64,000 nt of DNA from positions 1 to 64,000 of the forward strand of contig CASFRX010000069.1 of NCBI GenBank assembly GCA_949297075.1, given 5' to 3'. Below the pieces are notes generated by a model that did no database searches, was not told the DNA's origin, and saw only the letters and a list, made by a program, of their open reading frames with translations. Within the stretch, counting starts at the first letter, position 1, and each line of letters opens with the position of its first letter. Positions 17,302 to 25,858 of this stretch are shown here, piece after piece. A program made the translations under genes and the position numbers. This DNA comes from an uncultured Oscillospiraceae bacterium (lineage in GTDB: Bacteria; Bacillota; Clostridia; Oscillospirales; Acutalibacteraceae).

Positions 17302-17793
17302 ATGGTTCAGCTTATCTGCTGTATTTGCATTGCCGCAATTACCGCAAGTGACCAGCTGATTAAAATTGCCGTGCTTAACTCAAAGCTTGTTCAAGGCGAT
17401 ACTTTGACTTTGATTAAAGATATTTTACAGCTGAGGTATGTTGAGAATACGGGCGCAGCATTTAGCTTGTTTTCGGATAAAACAGAGCTTCTGTCTGTTT
17501 TCACTGCCATAATATTGCTTGTGGGTTTTGTGCTGATTTTTACTAATAAAATTAAATCAAAAATTGTGCTGGCAAGCGTAGTAATGCTAATGGGCGGTGG
17601 CCTCGGCAACCTGATTGATAGGGTTTACAGGCACTTTGTTGTAGATTATATCGAGGTTCTGTTTGTGGATTTTGCGGTCTTCAATTTTGCGGATTGTTTT
17701 GTAACTGTCGGCGAGTTTGTTTTAGTCGGCTATTTAGTTTATGATATAGTCAAGGATTTCAAAAAAGGCAGGCTTAACGGTAATGGAAAATAA
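17302..17793 (+). CDS. lspA: Lipoprotein signal peptidase
   Basis: A 163-residue membrane aspartyl protease (signal peptidase II) that cleaves prolipoproteins before the lipidated Cys. Four transmembrane segments are evident. The catalytic Asp motifs are GNLIDRVYRHFVVDYIEV (about 110-127) and FNFADCFVTVGE (about 132-143). ATG at 17302 follows GGAGG; the TTG directly before it is a less likely start. It overlaps the pseudouridine synthase gene by 11 bases, the usual lspA-rluD coupling. The lipoprotein at 24124 would be one of its substrates. Confidence 0.95.
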   Translation: MVQLICCICIAAITASDQLIKIAVLNSKLVQGDTLTLIKDILQLRYVENTGAAFSLFSDKTELLSVFTAIILLVGFVLIFTNKIKSKIVLASVVMLMGGGLGNLIDRVYRHFVVDYIEVLFVDFAVFNFADCFVTVGEFVLVGYLVYDIVKDFKKGRLNGNGK

Positions 17794-18703
17794 GCGTGTC
17801 CTCTGCTTTACTGTTGAAAGCGGCGACGAGGGCGAACGGCTTGATAAAGCGATTTGTGCTTTTGCGCCGGAGCTTTCCCGAAGCTTTGTGCAAAAGGTGC
17901 TTGAGAACGGTTTGGTTACTGTTAATGGCAAGCCGAAAAAAAAGAGCTATTTAACTCAGCGCTCGGACGAGATAACCGTTATTGCTCCGGAGCTTCGTGG
18001 AATTGAAGCTGTGCCGCAGGATATTCCCTTAGATATTCGGTATGAGGATGAAAGCCTGCTTGTGGTTAATAAACCACGGGGAATGGTTGTCCATCCTGCA
18101 CCCGGTAATCTCGACGGAACATTGGTGAATGCCCTTTTGCACCACTGTGCGGGTTCTCTTTCGGGTATAAACGGAGTTATAAGACCGGGAATAGTTCACC
18201 GCATTGATAAAAACACAAGCGGATTGCTTATAGTTGCCAAAACCGATGAAGCTCATGTCAGCTTAGCTGCGCAAATTGCGGCGCACAGCTTTACAAGAGA
18301 GTATAGAGCAGTGGTTCACGGTGGCTTCAAAGATATATCCGGGACGATAGATGCACCTATAGGCCGCAACACTAACGACCGAAAAAAAATGTGTGTAACT
18401 CCTACTAATTCAAAGCATGCGGTTACTCATTATGAAGTCTTAGAGAGCTATAAGAATTTTTCCTATATTAAAGTTCGGCTGGAAACGGGTAGAACTCATC
18501 AAATCCGCGTCCATATGGCGCATATAGGTCATCCTGTGGCAGGAGATGATGTTTACGGCCCGAAAAACGGTATTTCAATGGGTGGTCAATGCCTGCACGC
18601 AGGCTTAATTGGGTTTGAACACCCTAAAACAGGTAGGTATATTGAAGTTTCTTCCGAGTTGCCGGATTATTTTACGGCTTTTTTGGATAAAATTTCAAAG
18701 TAG
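17783..18703 (+). CDS. RluA/RluD family pseudouridine synthase
   Basis: A 306-residue enzyme with an N-terminal S4 RNA-binding domain (about 15-75) and the RluA-type catalytic domain. The catalytic Asp is in HRIDKNTSGLLIVAK at about residue 140. LETGRTHQIRVHMAHIGHPV near the C-terminus is the family signature. Such proteins convert uridine to pseudouridine in rRNA. It corresponds to the ylyB-type gene that follows lspA in many Firmicutes; the exact rRNA position cannot be told. Confidence 0.9.
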   Translation: MENKRVLCFTVESGDEGERLDKAICAFAPELSRSFVQKVLENGLVTVNGKPKKKSYLTQRSDEITVIAPELRGIEAVPQDIPLDIRYEDESLLVVNKPRGMVVHPAPGNLDGTLVNALLHHCAGSLSGINGVIRPGIVHRIDKNTSGLLIVAKTDEAHVSLAAQIAAHSFTREYRAVVHGGFKDISGTIDAPIGRNTNDRKKMCVTPTNSKHAVTHYEVLESYKNFSYIKVRLETGRTHQIRVHMAHIGHPVAGDDVYGPKNGISMGGQCLHAGLIGFEHPKTGRYIEVSSELPDYFTAFLDKISK

Positions 18704-18740
18704 TAATTTTATAAATTTTTAGAATTCGGAGGTGACTGTT

Positions 18741-19586
18741 TTGGATGCAGCAGCAAAAAAACAGTTAAAAATCAAGGCTAATCAAGTCAGAAAGGGTATA
18801 ATCGAGGGCGTTTATAATGCTAAATCCGGTCATCCGGGCGGTTCTCTTTCAATAGCCGATGTAATGACATATCTTTATTTTTCTCACATGAATGTAGATC
18901 CCAAAAATCCCAAGTGGGAGGGTCGTGACCGTCTTGTTCTCTCAAAGGGTCATACAGCTCCTGCCCTCTATGCCGCACTTGCCCTCAAAGGCTTTTTCTC
19001 GGCTGATGAGATTAAAAAGCTTCGCAAACCCGGCGCAATGCTCCAAGGTCATCCCAGTATGAAGAGCACACCTGGTGTTGATATGAGCACAGGCTCACTG
19101 GGTCAGGGAATTTCAGCCGCTTGCGGTATGGCTCTTGGCGGAAAGCTTGCCGGTGCTTCCTACAGAGTTTTCGCTATCCTCGGTGATGGCGAAATACAGG
19201 AAGGTCAGGTTTGGGAGGCAGCTATGTATGCCTCGGCAAAGGGCTTGGATAATCTTGTTGCTGTTGTTGATAACAACAATCTGCAGATTGACGGTACAGT
19301 TTCTTCCGTCAACTCTCCTTATCCTATTCCCGAAAAGTTCAAAGCTTTCGGTTGGAATGTAATCGAAATCTGCGGCAATAATTTTGACGAAATTGACGCC
19401 GCTTTTAACGCAGCTAAGAGCTTCAAAGGCAAGCCCACTGCTATTATTGCAAAGACAGTTAAGGGTAAAGGCGTTTCTTTCATGGAAGATAGCTGCGATT
19501 GGCACGGCGTTGCACCTAACGCAGAGCAGTACGAAGCAGCTATGGCAGAGCTTGATGAAGAGCTTGCCAAGCTTGAGCAGATGTAA
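18741..19586 (+). CDS. Transketolase, N-terminal subunit
   Basis: A 281-residue half-transketolase carrying the thiamine diphosphate binding part. It has KSGHPGGSLS, SKGHTAPALY, and GDGEIQEG with the Asn of DNNNLQIDG about 30 residues later. Together with the next gene it forms the two-subunit transketolase that moves two-carbon units in the pentose phosphate pathway. The start is taken as TTG at 18741, because the GTG at 18732 overlaps the GGAGG SD. Confidence 0.92.
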   Translation: MDAAAKKQLKIKANQVRKGIIEGVYNAKSGHPGGSLSIADVMTYLYFSHMNVDPKNPKWEGRDRLVLSKGHTAPALYAALALKGFFSADEIKKLRKPGAMLQGHPSMKSTPGVDMSTGSLGQGISAACGMALGGKLAGASYRVFAILGDGEIQEGQVWEAAMYASAKGLDNLVAVVDNNNLQIDGTVSSVNSPYPIPEKFKAFGWNVIEICGNNFDEIDAAFNAAKSFKGKPTAIIAKTVKGKGVSFMEDSCDWHGVAPNAEQYEAAMAELDEELAKLEQM

Positions 19587-19631
19587 TACAAACGAAAGGT
19601 AAACGGTATATTTTATACCTTGGTGAATATT

Positions 19632-20579
19632 ATGGCAGATGTAATTAAAACAGCAACCCGTGATGCTTACGGCAAGGCTCTCGTTGAGCTTGGCCAGAAA
19701 AATGATAAAGTGCTTGTTCTCGACGCCGACCTCGCAAAGGCAACAAAAACAATCGCTTTCAAAAAGGAATTTCCGGAAAGATTTTTTGATACAGGTATTG
19801 CCGAGTGCAATATGATGGGTGTTGCCGCAGGCCTTGCAGCCGTCGGCTATACAGTTTTTGCAAGCTCATTTGCAATGTTTGCCGCAGGCAGAGCCTTCGA
19901 ACAAATCAGAAACTCTATCGGCTACACACACCTGAATGTTAAAATCGGCGCAACGCATGCAGGTATTTCCGTCGGTGAGGACGGCGCAAGCCATCAGTGC
20001 TGTGAAGATATTGCCCTTATGCGCACAATTCCCGGCATGACTGTTATTAACCCTGCTGATGATGTTGAAGCTCGCCTTGCAGTTCTCGCGGCGGCTGAAA
20101 TGGAAGGCCCCGTATATCTTCGCTTCGGCAGACTTGCAACACCCAGACTTTTTGATGAAAACTATAAGTTTGAAATCGGCAAGGGCGTTGAGCTGAAAGA
20201 TGGCAATGATGTTACAATTATCGCAACAGGTCTTATGGTTAACGAGGCTCTTATTGCCGCAGAAAACTTAAAGGCAGAGGGCATTAACGCAAGAGTTATC
20301 AACATGGCAACTATTAAGCCTATTGATAAGGATATTGTTATTAAAGCGGCTAAAGAAACCGGAGTTATTGTAACAGCCGAGGAGCATAGCGTTATCGGCG
20401 GTTTGGGCAGTGCTGTTGCAGATGTTGTCTGCGAAAATTGTCCCGTGCCTGTTATCCGTGTGGGTGTTGAAGATGTATTCGGCGCTTCGGGTCCTGCTGT
20501 TGAAATGCTCAAAATTTATGGCCTTACAGCTGAAAATATAGCTCAGAAGGTAAAGACTGCGATTGCGCTCAAGAAATAA
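19632..20579 (+). CDS. Transketolase, C-terminal subunit
   Basis: A 315-residue partner containing the pyrimidine-binding and C-terminal transketolase domains. Motifs include TRDAYGKAL, the FFDTGIAECNMMGVAAG region with the catalytic Glu, HAGISVGEDGASHQ, and TAEEHSVIGGLGSAV. It follows the first half by 45 bases. Both halves are intact and each has its own ribosome-binding site, so this is the natural split form and not a frameshift. ATG at 19632 preceded by GGTGA is preferred to the upstream TTG. Confidence 0.92.
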   Translation: MADVIKTATRDAYGKALVELGQKNDKVLVLDADLAKATKTIAFKKEFPERFFDTGIAECNMMGVAAGLAAVGYTVFASSFAMFAAGRAFEQIRNSIGYTHLNVKIGATHAGISVGEDGASHQCCEDIALMRTIPGMTVINPADDVEARLAVLAAAEMEGPVYLRFGRLATPRLFDENYKFEIGKGVELKDGNDVTIIATGLMVNEALIAAENLKAEGINARVINMATIKPIDKDIVIKAAKETGVIVTAEEHSVIGGLGSAVADVVCENCPVPVIRVGVEDVFGASGPAVEMLKIYGLTAENIAQKVKTAIALKK

Positions 20580-20591
20580 GGAGTAACAGCA

Positions 20592-20879
20592 ATGAGTGAA
20601 GAAAGGCTCTTTAAAAAAACATTTCTAGGCGGCTTTAACCGTGAGGATGTAATGGCTTATATTGATGAGCTGCTAACTGAGCTTAAAAAAGCCGAAGAGG
20701 AAAATGAGCGCATGGCTTCCCGTATTTCGGAACTTGAGAGGAAGCTTGACGAGTATGAGGCTCAGGCGGCAGTTTTGGCCGCTAAGCCCTCAGGGGATGC
20801 CGAAGTGCTTGATAATCCCGCAGATGTTTTATCGCAGGTGGATAGAATTTTACAGAGCTATCTAAACAAAGAAGAATAA
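20592..20879 (+). CDS. Small DivIVA-domain protein
   Basis: A 95-residue protein. Residues 5-30 (FKKTFLGGFNREDVMAYID) match the DivIVA N-terminal domain, and a coiled coil follows at about 28-65. It ends in a short tail with QVDRILQSYL. Unlike the gene at 15935 it has no acidic extension. It lies 12 bases after transketolase and 10 bases before the fumarase subunit. A septum or pole scaffold role is suggested only by the domain. Confidence 0.72.
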   Translation: MSEERLFKKTFLGGFNREDVMAYIDELLTELKKAEEENERMASRISELERKLDEYEAQAAVLAAKPSGDAEVLDNPADVLSQVDRILQSYLNKEE

Positions 20880-20889
20880 TTTATACTCT

Positions 20890-21471
20890 ATGGAGGTATC
20901 AACGCCGTGCGCAGGTATTGTGCATGGCGTTGTGCAGTGTAAAATGGCAGAATATGCAATAGATACTAATGATATTCCGGCTTTTGTCCCAACTCTTAAA
21001 GCCGGCGACAGAGTGCTTTTGAGCGGCACGGTTTATACGGCTCGTGATGCCGCACATAAGCGAATAGTTGAGCTCATGCGCAGCGGAGGGGAATTGCCCT
21101 TTGATTTGCAGGGCGCGGCAATTTATTATGCAGGGCCTACCCCTGCGCCCCCGGGCTTGCCTATAGGCAGCTGCGGCCCTACCACATCCTCCCGTATGGA
21201 TCCGTATGCACCCTTGCTCTTGGATAAAGGGCTTGCCGCTATGATAGGTAAAGGCCCTCGCAATGCTCAGGTTATTGATGCTATCGTCAGAAACAAGGCG
21301 GTTTACCTCTGTGCTATCGGCGGAGCGGGCGCTCTTGCGGCGCAGTGTATAACAGAGTGTGAAGTTATTGCCTTTGACGATTTGGGATGCGAAAGCGTAA
21401 AACGCCTCACTTTTGATGATTTTCCGCTTATTGTTGGAATTGACTGCAGCGGCAATACTCTGTTTGCTTAA
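20890..21471 (+). CDS. Fumarate hydratase class I, beta subunit-like (orphan)
   Basis: A protein of up to 193 residues matching the C-terminal/beta domain of [4Fe-4S] fumarate hydratases and tartrate dehydratases: KAGDRVLLSGTVYTARDAAHKR, YYAGPTPAPPG, GPTTSSRMD, and KGPRNAQV. It hydrates fumarate to malate with an alpha subunit holding the cluster; no alpha gene is in this window. The start is unclear: ATG 20890 has its GGAGG inside the coding frame, and a later in-frame ATG at 20944 has no good SD. The downstream flank is interrupted by an IS element 24 bases after the stop. Confidence 0.82.
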   Translation: MEVSTPCAGIVHGVVQCKMAEYAIDTNDIPAFVPTLKAGDRVLLSGTVYTARDAAHKRIVELMRSGGELPFDLQGAAIYYAGPTPAPPGLPIGSCGPTTSSRMDPYAPLLLDKGLAAMIGKGPRNAQVIDAIVRNKAVYLCAIGGAGALAAQCITECEVIAFDDLGCESVKRLTFDDFPLIVGIDCSGNTLFA

Positions 21472-21528
21472 AACTGAATAGTACAAATAAAAAAGGGGGC
21501 TGTAAAAAAACAGCCCTAATAAAAAATC

Positions 21529-21570
21529 GACTGCAAGAAATCCGAAAAGGATATGATTGCAGTCTTTTTT
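21529..21570 (+). terminator. Terminator-like hairpin at IS left end
   Basis: GACTGCAA (21529-21536) pairs with TTGCAGTC (21557-21564), with an inner ATCC/GGAT pair, and TTTTTT follows. The structure is kept in the second copy of the element with compensating changes. It would stop outside transcription from reading into the transposase gene. Confidence 0.6.
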
Positions 21571-23155
21571 GTGGTATAATTGCAAATATAACCAACGAGT
21601 ACATTATACACCATATCAATTAAAATTACCACTGGAAATTTCAAAAAAAATAAAAATTTCCGATCCGGTATATACATTCTGTGAGGTTTTTGATAATATT
21701 GATCTAAATAAAAATCTTGCCGTTAAGGAAAGCAGGACAGGTCGTAAAAGAGATGATAGTGAAATCTTGCTGAAAGTAATACTGTTTGCATTTATGGAAT
21801 TTGGCTATACGTCAACAAGAGAAATAGAAAAGCTTTGTAATAATGATATTAGATTTATGTGGCTTTTGCAGGATAACCCTGCACCAAGTCATATGACAAT
21901 GGATAACTTTATGAAGGACTATCTTGCCGACTGTATTGAAGATATTTTAGATGAAATCAATTCATATATCTTTGAAATTGAAAATGTTGATTTATCACAT
22001 ATCTACATAGACGGAACAAAGATAGCGGCTAATGCGAATAAGTATAGCTGGGTATGGAAGAAAAGCAGTCTTAAACAAAAGCAAAATACATTTAACAAAA
22101 TTACTGCTTTGCTTCAAGAAATCAATGCCTCTCTAATATATCAAGATGTTGAATTTGAAATTCGCACAGAATATCCAATAGAGTATATGGAATTGATAAT
22201 TGACAGATATATTAAGCTTTTCGATATTCAACCCGAATGTATTGTCAGAGGCAGAGGACATCACAAAACAGCAGAACAACGAACCTATGACAAGCTTGTT
22301 GAATATACGGAGAAGCTAAAGAAATATGCAGTTCATATTAACATCTGTGGTGACAACAGAAACAGCTATTCTAAAACAGACAATGACGCAACATTTTTCA
22401 GAATGAAAAGAGACTATATGGGTAATGACCAATTGCTGCCGGGATACAACATTCAGCTTGGTGTATGTGATGAATATATTGCAGTGGCAGACGTAAAGCA
22501 ATACGCATCGGATATGGATTGCTTTATTCCGCTTATGGAAAAATTCAAAAATATATATGGCTTCTATCCAAAATATCCTGTTGCAGATGCAGGATATGGT
22601 TCTTTCAATAATTATCTATACTGTGAAGAACACGGTATGGAGAAATATATGAAATTCACAATGTTTGAAAAAGAAAGCAAGGATGAAAAATACCGTGACA
22701 ATCCATACAGAGCAGTGAATTTCCCTATCAATGAAAACGACAAACCTGTTTGTCCAAACGGAAAAGAATTTAACTTCCTTTACACAAGACCTGTAAAGGG
22801 AAACAAATATGGAAGAACGGAAGAGCTTTATCAATGTGAGGACTACACAAATTGCAATCGCAAAGAACAATGCTGTAAAGCCAAAGGCAATAGAATTATC
22901 AGGCTCAATGAAGAATTAACAATCGTTCATCAAGAGGTACTTAGTAATCTCAACAGCACAAAGGGTGCATTACTTCGTATGAACAGAAGCATACAAGCCG
23001 AAGGTGCATTTGGAGCAATCAAATGGAACAAAGCCTATACAAGAGCCAAAAGGAGAGGCTCAAAAGGCATAAATTTAGAAATTTTGATGATTTGCTGTGG
23101 TTTTAATCTGCACAAATACCATTTGAAAAGCCAATCACAAAAACCAGCGGCATAA
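21557..23155 (+). CDS. IS1182 family transposase, start region probably damaged
   Basis: Up to 532 residues of DDE transposase. The N-terminal DUF772-like region (about 50-135) includes the ESRTGRKRDDSEILL stretch; the first catalytic Asp is probably in IYIDGTKIAANANKYSWVW at about 150. The C-terminal part has a Cys-rich patch (CEDYTNCNRKEQCCK) and ends in RGSKGINLEILMICCGFNLHKYH. The frame opens at a TTG inside the left-end hairpin, not a convincing start. The second copy has 12 extra bases that supply GTG AAA AAC before the shared KYNQRVH, suggesting the true start has been lost here. Confidence 0.85.
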   Translation: MQSFLWYNCKYNQRVHYTPYQLKLPLEISKKIKISDPVYTFCEVFDNIDLNKNLAVKESRTGRKRDDSEILLKVILFAFMEFGYTSTREIEKLCNNDIRFMWLLQDNPAPSHMTMDNFMKDYLADCIEDILDEINSYIFEIENVDLSHIYIDGTKIAANANKYSWVWKKSSLKQKQNTFNKITALLQEINASLIYQDVEFEIRTEYPIEYMELIIDRYIKLFDIQPECIVRGRGHHKTAEQRTYDKLVEYTEKLKKYAVHINICGDNRNSYSKTDNDATFFRMKRDYMGNDQLLPGYNIQLGVCDEYIAVADVKQYASDMDCFIPLMEKFKNIYGFYPKYPVADAGYGSFNNYLYCEEHGMEKYMKFTMFEKESKDEKYRDNPYRAVNFPINENDKPVCPNGKEFNFLYTRPVKGNKYGRTEELYQCEDYTNCNRKEQCCKAKGNRIIRLNEELTIVHQEVLSNLNSTKGALLRMNRSIQAEGAFGAIKWNKAYTRAKRRGSKGINLEILMICCGFNLHKYHLKSQSQKPAA

Positions 23156-23335
23156 GCAAAACTAAAAGTTTTCAACATCAAAGGTGTAAAACTCAAAACC
23201 TTTTTGAGTTATGCCCAAATTTTCAACATTTGTCATACTTTTCCACATTTTCAATCAAATACAGGCAAAAAAATCACCGGGACTCACTTTTTCGTGAATC
23301 CCGGATTTTCGTTAGGCCGTTTTTTATACAGCCCC

Positions 23336-23517
23336 TTTACCGTCTTTATCCGCAAAATTAGATATAACGTCTTTCATAATAGAAATCTCTGATTTCCATG
23401 CTTCTCGTGTTGTAGTGAGAGCTTCGCCATGATACCTCTCACAAAGCAAGCCAAATATTGAATTGTCATCAGAGTTTAAGAATGTCAAAAACTGCTGTTA
23501 TATAAACATCGGTTCAT
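23336..23517 (-). pseudogene. 5' remnant of an unknown gene cut by the IS
   Basis: On the minus strand AGGAG at 23525-23529 precedes an ATG at 23517, but that frame stops after ten codons. A different frame (phase shifted by two bases) reads QQFLTFLNSDDNSIFGLLCE and continues through REAWKSEISIMKDVISNF to the IS border, with one TAA near its beginning. This looks like a real coding sequence with a frameshift and a stop, truncated by the IS right end; the rest is not on the other side of the IS. Function unknown. The remainder of 23518-23690 contains nothing I recognise beyond AT-rich sequence. Confidence 0.5.
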
Positions 23518-23690
23518 GAGATATCTCCTTTGATTGAAATAAATAATAAATTCTATATTATCCAAAATTATATTATTCAAATTTCAAATGGGCATATTTA
23601 TGAACAAACATTTTGTTGTACCAATTCAATATTAGCACAGTCTCCATCATTGTTTTTTTTGCTATATAATCTTAACTACGGAAAAAGTTT

Positions 23691-23993
23691 TTAAAAACTT
23701 TCAAGCAAAGCAATAACCGCTTTCTTTTGTGTGTGATTTAGTCTGTTCCAATTATCAAGTAAAATTTTTTGGTCGTTTGTTAAACTAACAGGTTCGTTGT
23801 TATAATTGAAAAATTGAGCCAAGGAAATATTATAGGCACTACAAATTTTTTCAAGGGAGGGGATAGACGGATATATTTCTTTTCTGAACCAGGATGATAT
23901 TGTAGTTTGTGCTATTCCTGATTCCTCTGACAAGCGATATTCACTCCAGCCACGTTCAAGTCGTAGCTGTAAGATGCGTTCTAAGACAGTCAT
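23691..23993 (-). CDS. XRE-family helix-turn-helix regulator
   Basis: A 100-residue DNA-binding protein. Residues 4-60 form a Cro/C1-type HTH (LRLERGWSEYRLSEESGIAQTTISSW with the recognition helix at the end), and the last 35 residues form a helical segment (NDQKILLDNWNRLNHTQKKAV) likely used for dimerisation. SD GAGGTG precedes the ATG. It is divergent from the lipoprotein gene, with an inverted repeat TTTCGTA-7-TACGAAA covering its own -10. It probably controls itself and the lipoprotein/zinc-ribbon genes. Confidence 0.82.
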   Translation of the reverse strand: MTVLERILQLRLERGWSEYRLSEESGIAQTTISSWFRKEIYPSIPSLEKICSAYNISLAQFFNYNNEPVSLTNDQKILLDNWNRLNHTQKKAVIALLESF

Positions 23994-24011
23994 GGTTGTT
24001 ACACCTCTTTC

Positions 24012-24077
24012 TTTCGTAAATTATATACGAAAAAGTGTTGACTTTTAATAATTATAATAGTAATATATAATACGAAA
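24012..24077. promoter_or_regulatory. Divergent promoter region with TACGAAA operator
   Basis: TTTCGTA (24012-24018) and TACGAAA (24026-24032) form a perfect inverted repeat with a 7-base spacer. On the plus strand TTGACT (24038-24043), 17 bases, TAATAT (24061-24066) is a promoter for the lipoprotein gene, and a third TACGAAA half-site lies at 24071-24077 just past its -10. On the minus strand a TATAAT lies inside the inverted repeat and would serve the XRE gene. The arrangement fits a repressor that blocks both promoters. Confidence 0.6.
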
Positions 24078-24123
24078 ATAATTATTAAATATGCTTTGTT
24101 GGAGCATTAGAAAGGTGAACGTT

Positions 24124-25815
24124 ATGAAAAAAGTTTGTATGTTATTTTTGAGTATTTTGTTGGCTGTTTCTATGAGTTCATGTTCGGCTGAACAAAAAGC
24201 AGAAAAGAACGCACTGGAAGTTGTTAAAACTTACATAGAGGCACTCGAAGAATTTGATACTGAGAAGCAACAAGAATGTATGGATCCGAGCCTTACTTCT
24301 TTTTCAGAGGGATTGGTCAATTCAGTTGGAGATTTATTCGGTATCTCTGGAGCCTATGATATGTCTAACGGTGCGGCAGGACTTTTAGGTTCGCTTTCAC
24401 AGCAGGCACTTGATGTGGAAATCGAGTATAATTATAAGAAATTGTTAGAAAGCGACTTGTCTGAAAATAACGGAACTATAACAGTTCAATATGAACTTGT
24501 GGTAAAAAATAATGAAAGTGGCGAAAAAGCTAAACAGAATATTTCCTGGACTTTCTATATGGTCAACAAAGATTCTGAGTGGTATATTCAGCATTATGAT
24601 GATCCCCAGGCGGTTCTCTCAAAAGAGGAGCAAAAAGCTAAGGATGAATATAATTCTGTTGGTACAGTGGTTCAAGGAATACATAATGGTTCAAATTTTT
24701 CAGAAGATTTAGCATGGATAGAGTGTGAAGAAGATTCTGAGAGAAGATATTATTGTGTAGATAAGTCTGGTACTATTGTTTTTGAACTTGAACCTGATTA
24801 TAAGCCTAGAAGTGCTTATAACAGAACTTCAGAAATAGAAGAAAGTTTTTTCAAAAACGGAACGAGTCTTGTGGTCTATAAAGAAAACACCGAGGAAGAA
24901 ACATGGTGTATTATAGATAACACAGGCAAAATTGTTAAACGATTAGTTGAAGGTGACACAGCACTTGAAGCTACAATGGCAGCAGACGGGAATTATATTG
25001 TAACAGGATATTTTGAAAGTATAAACGGAAACGAAAGAAAATACGGTTTGATGAATTCTAAAGGCGAGTATCTTATTCCGCTTTCAGCAGAGATAAGCGA
25101 AATACGATATCGCGGAAGTGATGTCTATTTGGTTAGAGGATATATGGGAGGCATAAAAGAGAGTTTTTATAATGCAAAAGTTAAGAAAACCATTTCTTCA
25201 GCAGATGATTATGATATCGGTGCTGCTATCGGATGTGGGGTAGGCACTTTTACAGAAGGATACGGGATATTTTTAAGTAAGATTGTTGAGGAAGATGTAA
25301 GTTACCAAATTTCCAGTCTTTCAGCGGTAGATGGAAGCACGAGAAAGTTATTTACACCTTTTAATGGTAAAGGTGATTATGAGTACGGCGTTCTTTCAAA
25401 CGGTTTGATTTATGTTGAAGATACTGATTACGGAGCTACAGAGAAAGGATTTTTCGACATTAAGGGAAACCTTATAATTGATTTAAGTCAATATGAAAAT
25501 GTTTATGGTCTGGGAAACTACGGTATGCCGTACTTTATTGATGGATATTGTGCTTTAAAAATAAATGGTTTTTGCTTGTTTATTGATACTAAAGGTAATG
25601 AGATTATTGAGCCTTTTAAAATTAACGGAGAGATGACACTTAGTGACGGTATTCTAAGAACACCGCAGGAGAACGGAGTTGTTTTTTATGATATGCAGGG
25701 TAATAAACTTAGTGGTATAGATGATAGTGCTACGAGTTTCTCTTGTGAACGAGCAAAAATAGAAACGGACGATGGAATTCATTACATTGACAAAACAGGA
25801 AAAGTAATATTTTAA
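24124..25815 (+). CDS. WG-repeat-like lipoprotein
   Basis: A 563-residue secreted lipoprotein. The signal peptide MKKVCMLFLSILLAVSMSSC ends in a lipobox-like site with Cys20. Residues 25-160 form a small alpha-beta domain resembling lumazine-binding or DUF4878-type folds. From about residue 200, five or more repeat units of the pattern aromatic-x-x-Asp-x-x-Gly-x-hydrophobic follow (WCIIDNTGKIV, GLMNSKGEYLI, GFFDIKGNLII, LFIDTKGNEII, HYIDKTGKVIF), like WG/KWG repeats. ATG 24124 with AAAGGTG upstream is preferred over the ATG at 24091. The gene is AT-richer than the housekeeping genes around the island. Function unknown; surface binding is a guess. Confidence 0.7.
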   Translation: MKKVCMLFLSILLAVSMSSCSAEQKAEKNALEVVKTYIEALEEFDTEKQQECMDPSLTSFSEGLVNSVGDLFGISGAYDMSNGAAGLLGSLSQQALDVEIEYNYKKLLESDLSENNGTITVQYELVVKNNESGEKAKQNISWTFYMVNKDSEWYIQHYDDPQAVLSKEEQKAKDEYNSVGTVVQGIHNGSNFSEDLAWIECEEDSERRYYCVDKSGTIVFELEPDYKPRSAYNRTSEIEESFFKNGTSLVVYKENTEEETWCIIDNTGKIVKRLVEGDTALEATMAADGNYIVTGYFESINGNERKYGLMNSKGEYLIPLSAEISEIRYRGSDVYLVRGYMGGIKESFYNAKVKKTISSADDYDIGAAIGCGVGTFTEGYGIFLSKIVEEDVSYQISSLSAVDGSTRKLFTPFNGKGDYEYGVLSNGLIYVEDTDYGATEKGFFDIKGNLIIDLSQYENVYGLGNYGMPYFIDGYCALKINGFCLFIDTKGNEIIEPFKINGEMTLSDGILRTPQENGVVFYDMQGNKLSGIDDSATSFSCERAKIETDDGIHYIDKTGKVIF

Positions 25816-25858
25816 TTAAACGGTCTTTATCTTTTAAAAAATGAGAGGAGTTTTATTT

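Larger units (their letters stand above)
21496..23335 (+). mobile_element. IS1182-type insertion sequence, full-length copy
   Basis: A 1.84-kb element bounded by imperfect terminal inverted repeats. The left end reads GGGGCTGTAAAAAAACAGCC and the right end, reverse-complemented, GGGGCTGTATAAAAAACGGCC. It encodes one transposase on the plus strand. Near the left end are two hairpins, the second (21529-21564) followed by six Ts like an intrinsic terminator; an extended -10 (TGGTATAAT) ends at 21580. A further hairpin lies beyond the transposase gene near 23180-23210. A shorter relative is at 26206-26901 in the same orientation. No clear target-site duplication was found. Confidence 0.88.

Noticed and set aside
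18732-20579. Two transketolase halves as a frameshifted gene
   Set aside because: Each half has its own SD and complete domain set; the split form is normal in many bacteria.
21470-21500. Target-site duplication around the IS copies or around the whole island
   Set aside because: No matching short direct repeat was found at the outer or inner borders.
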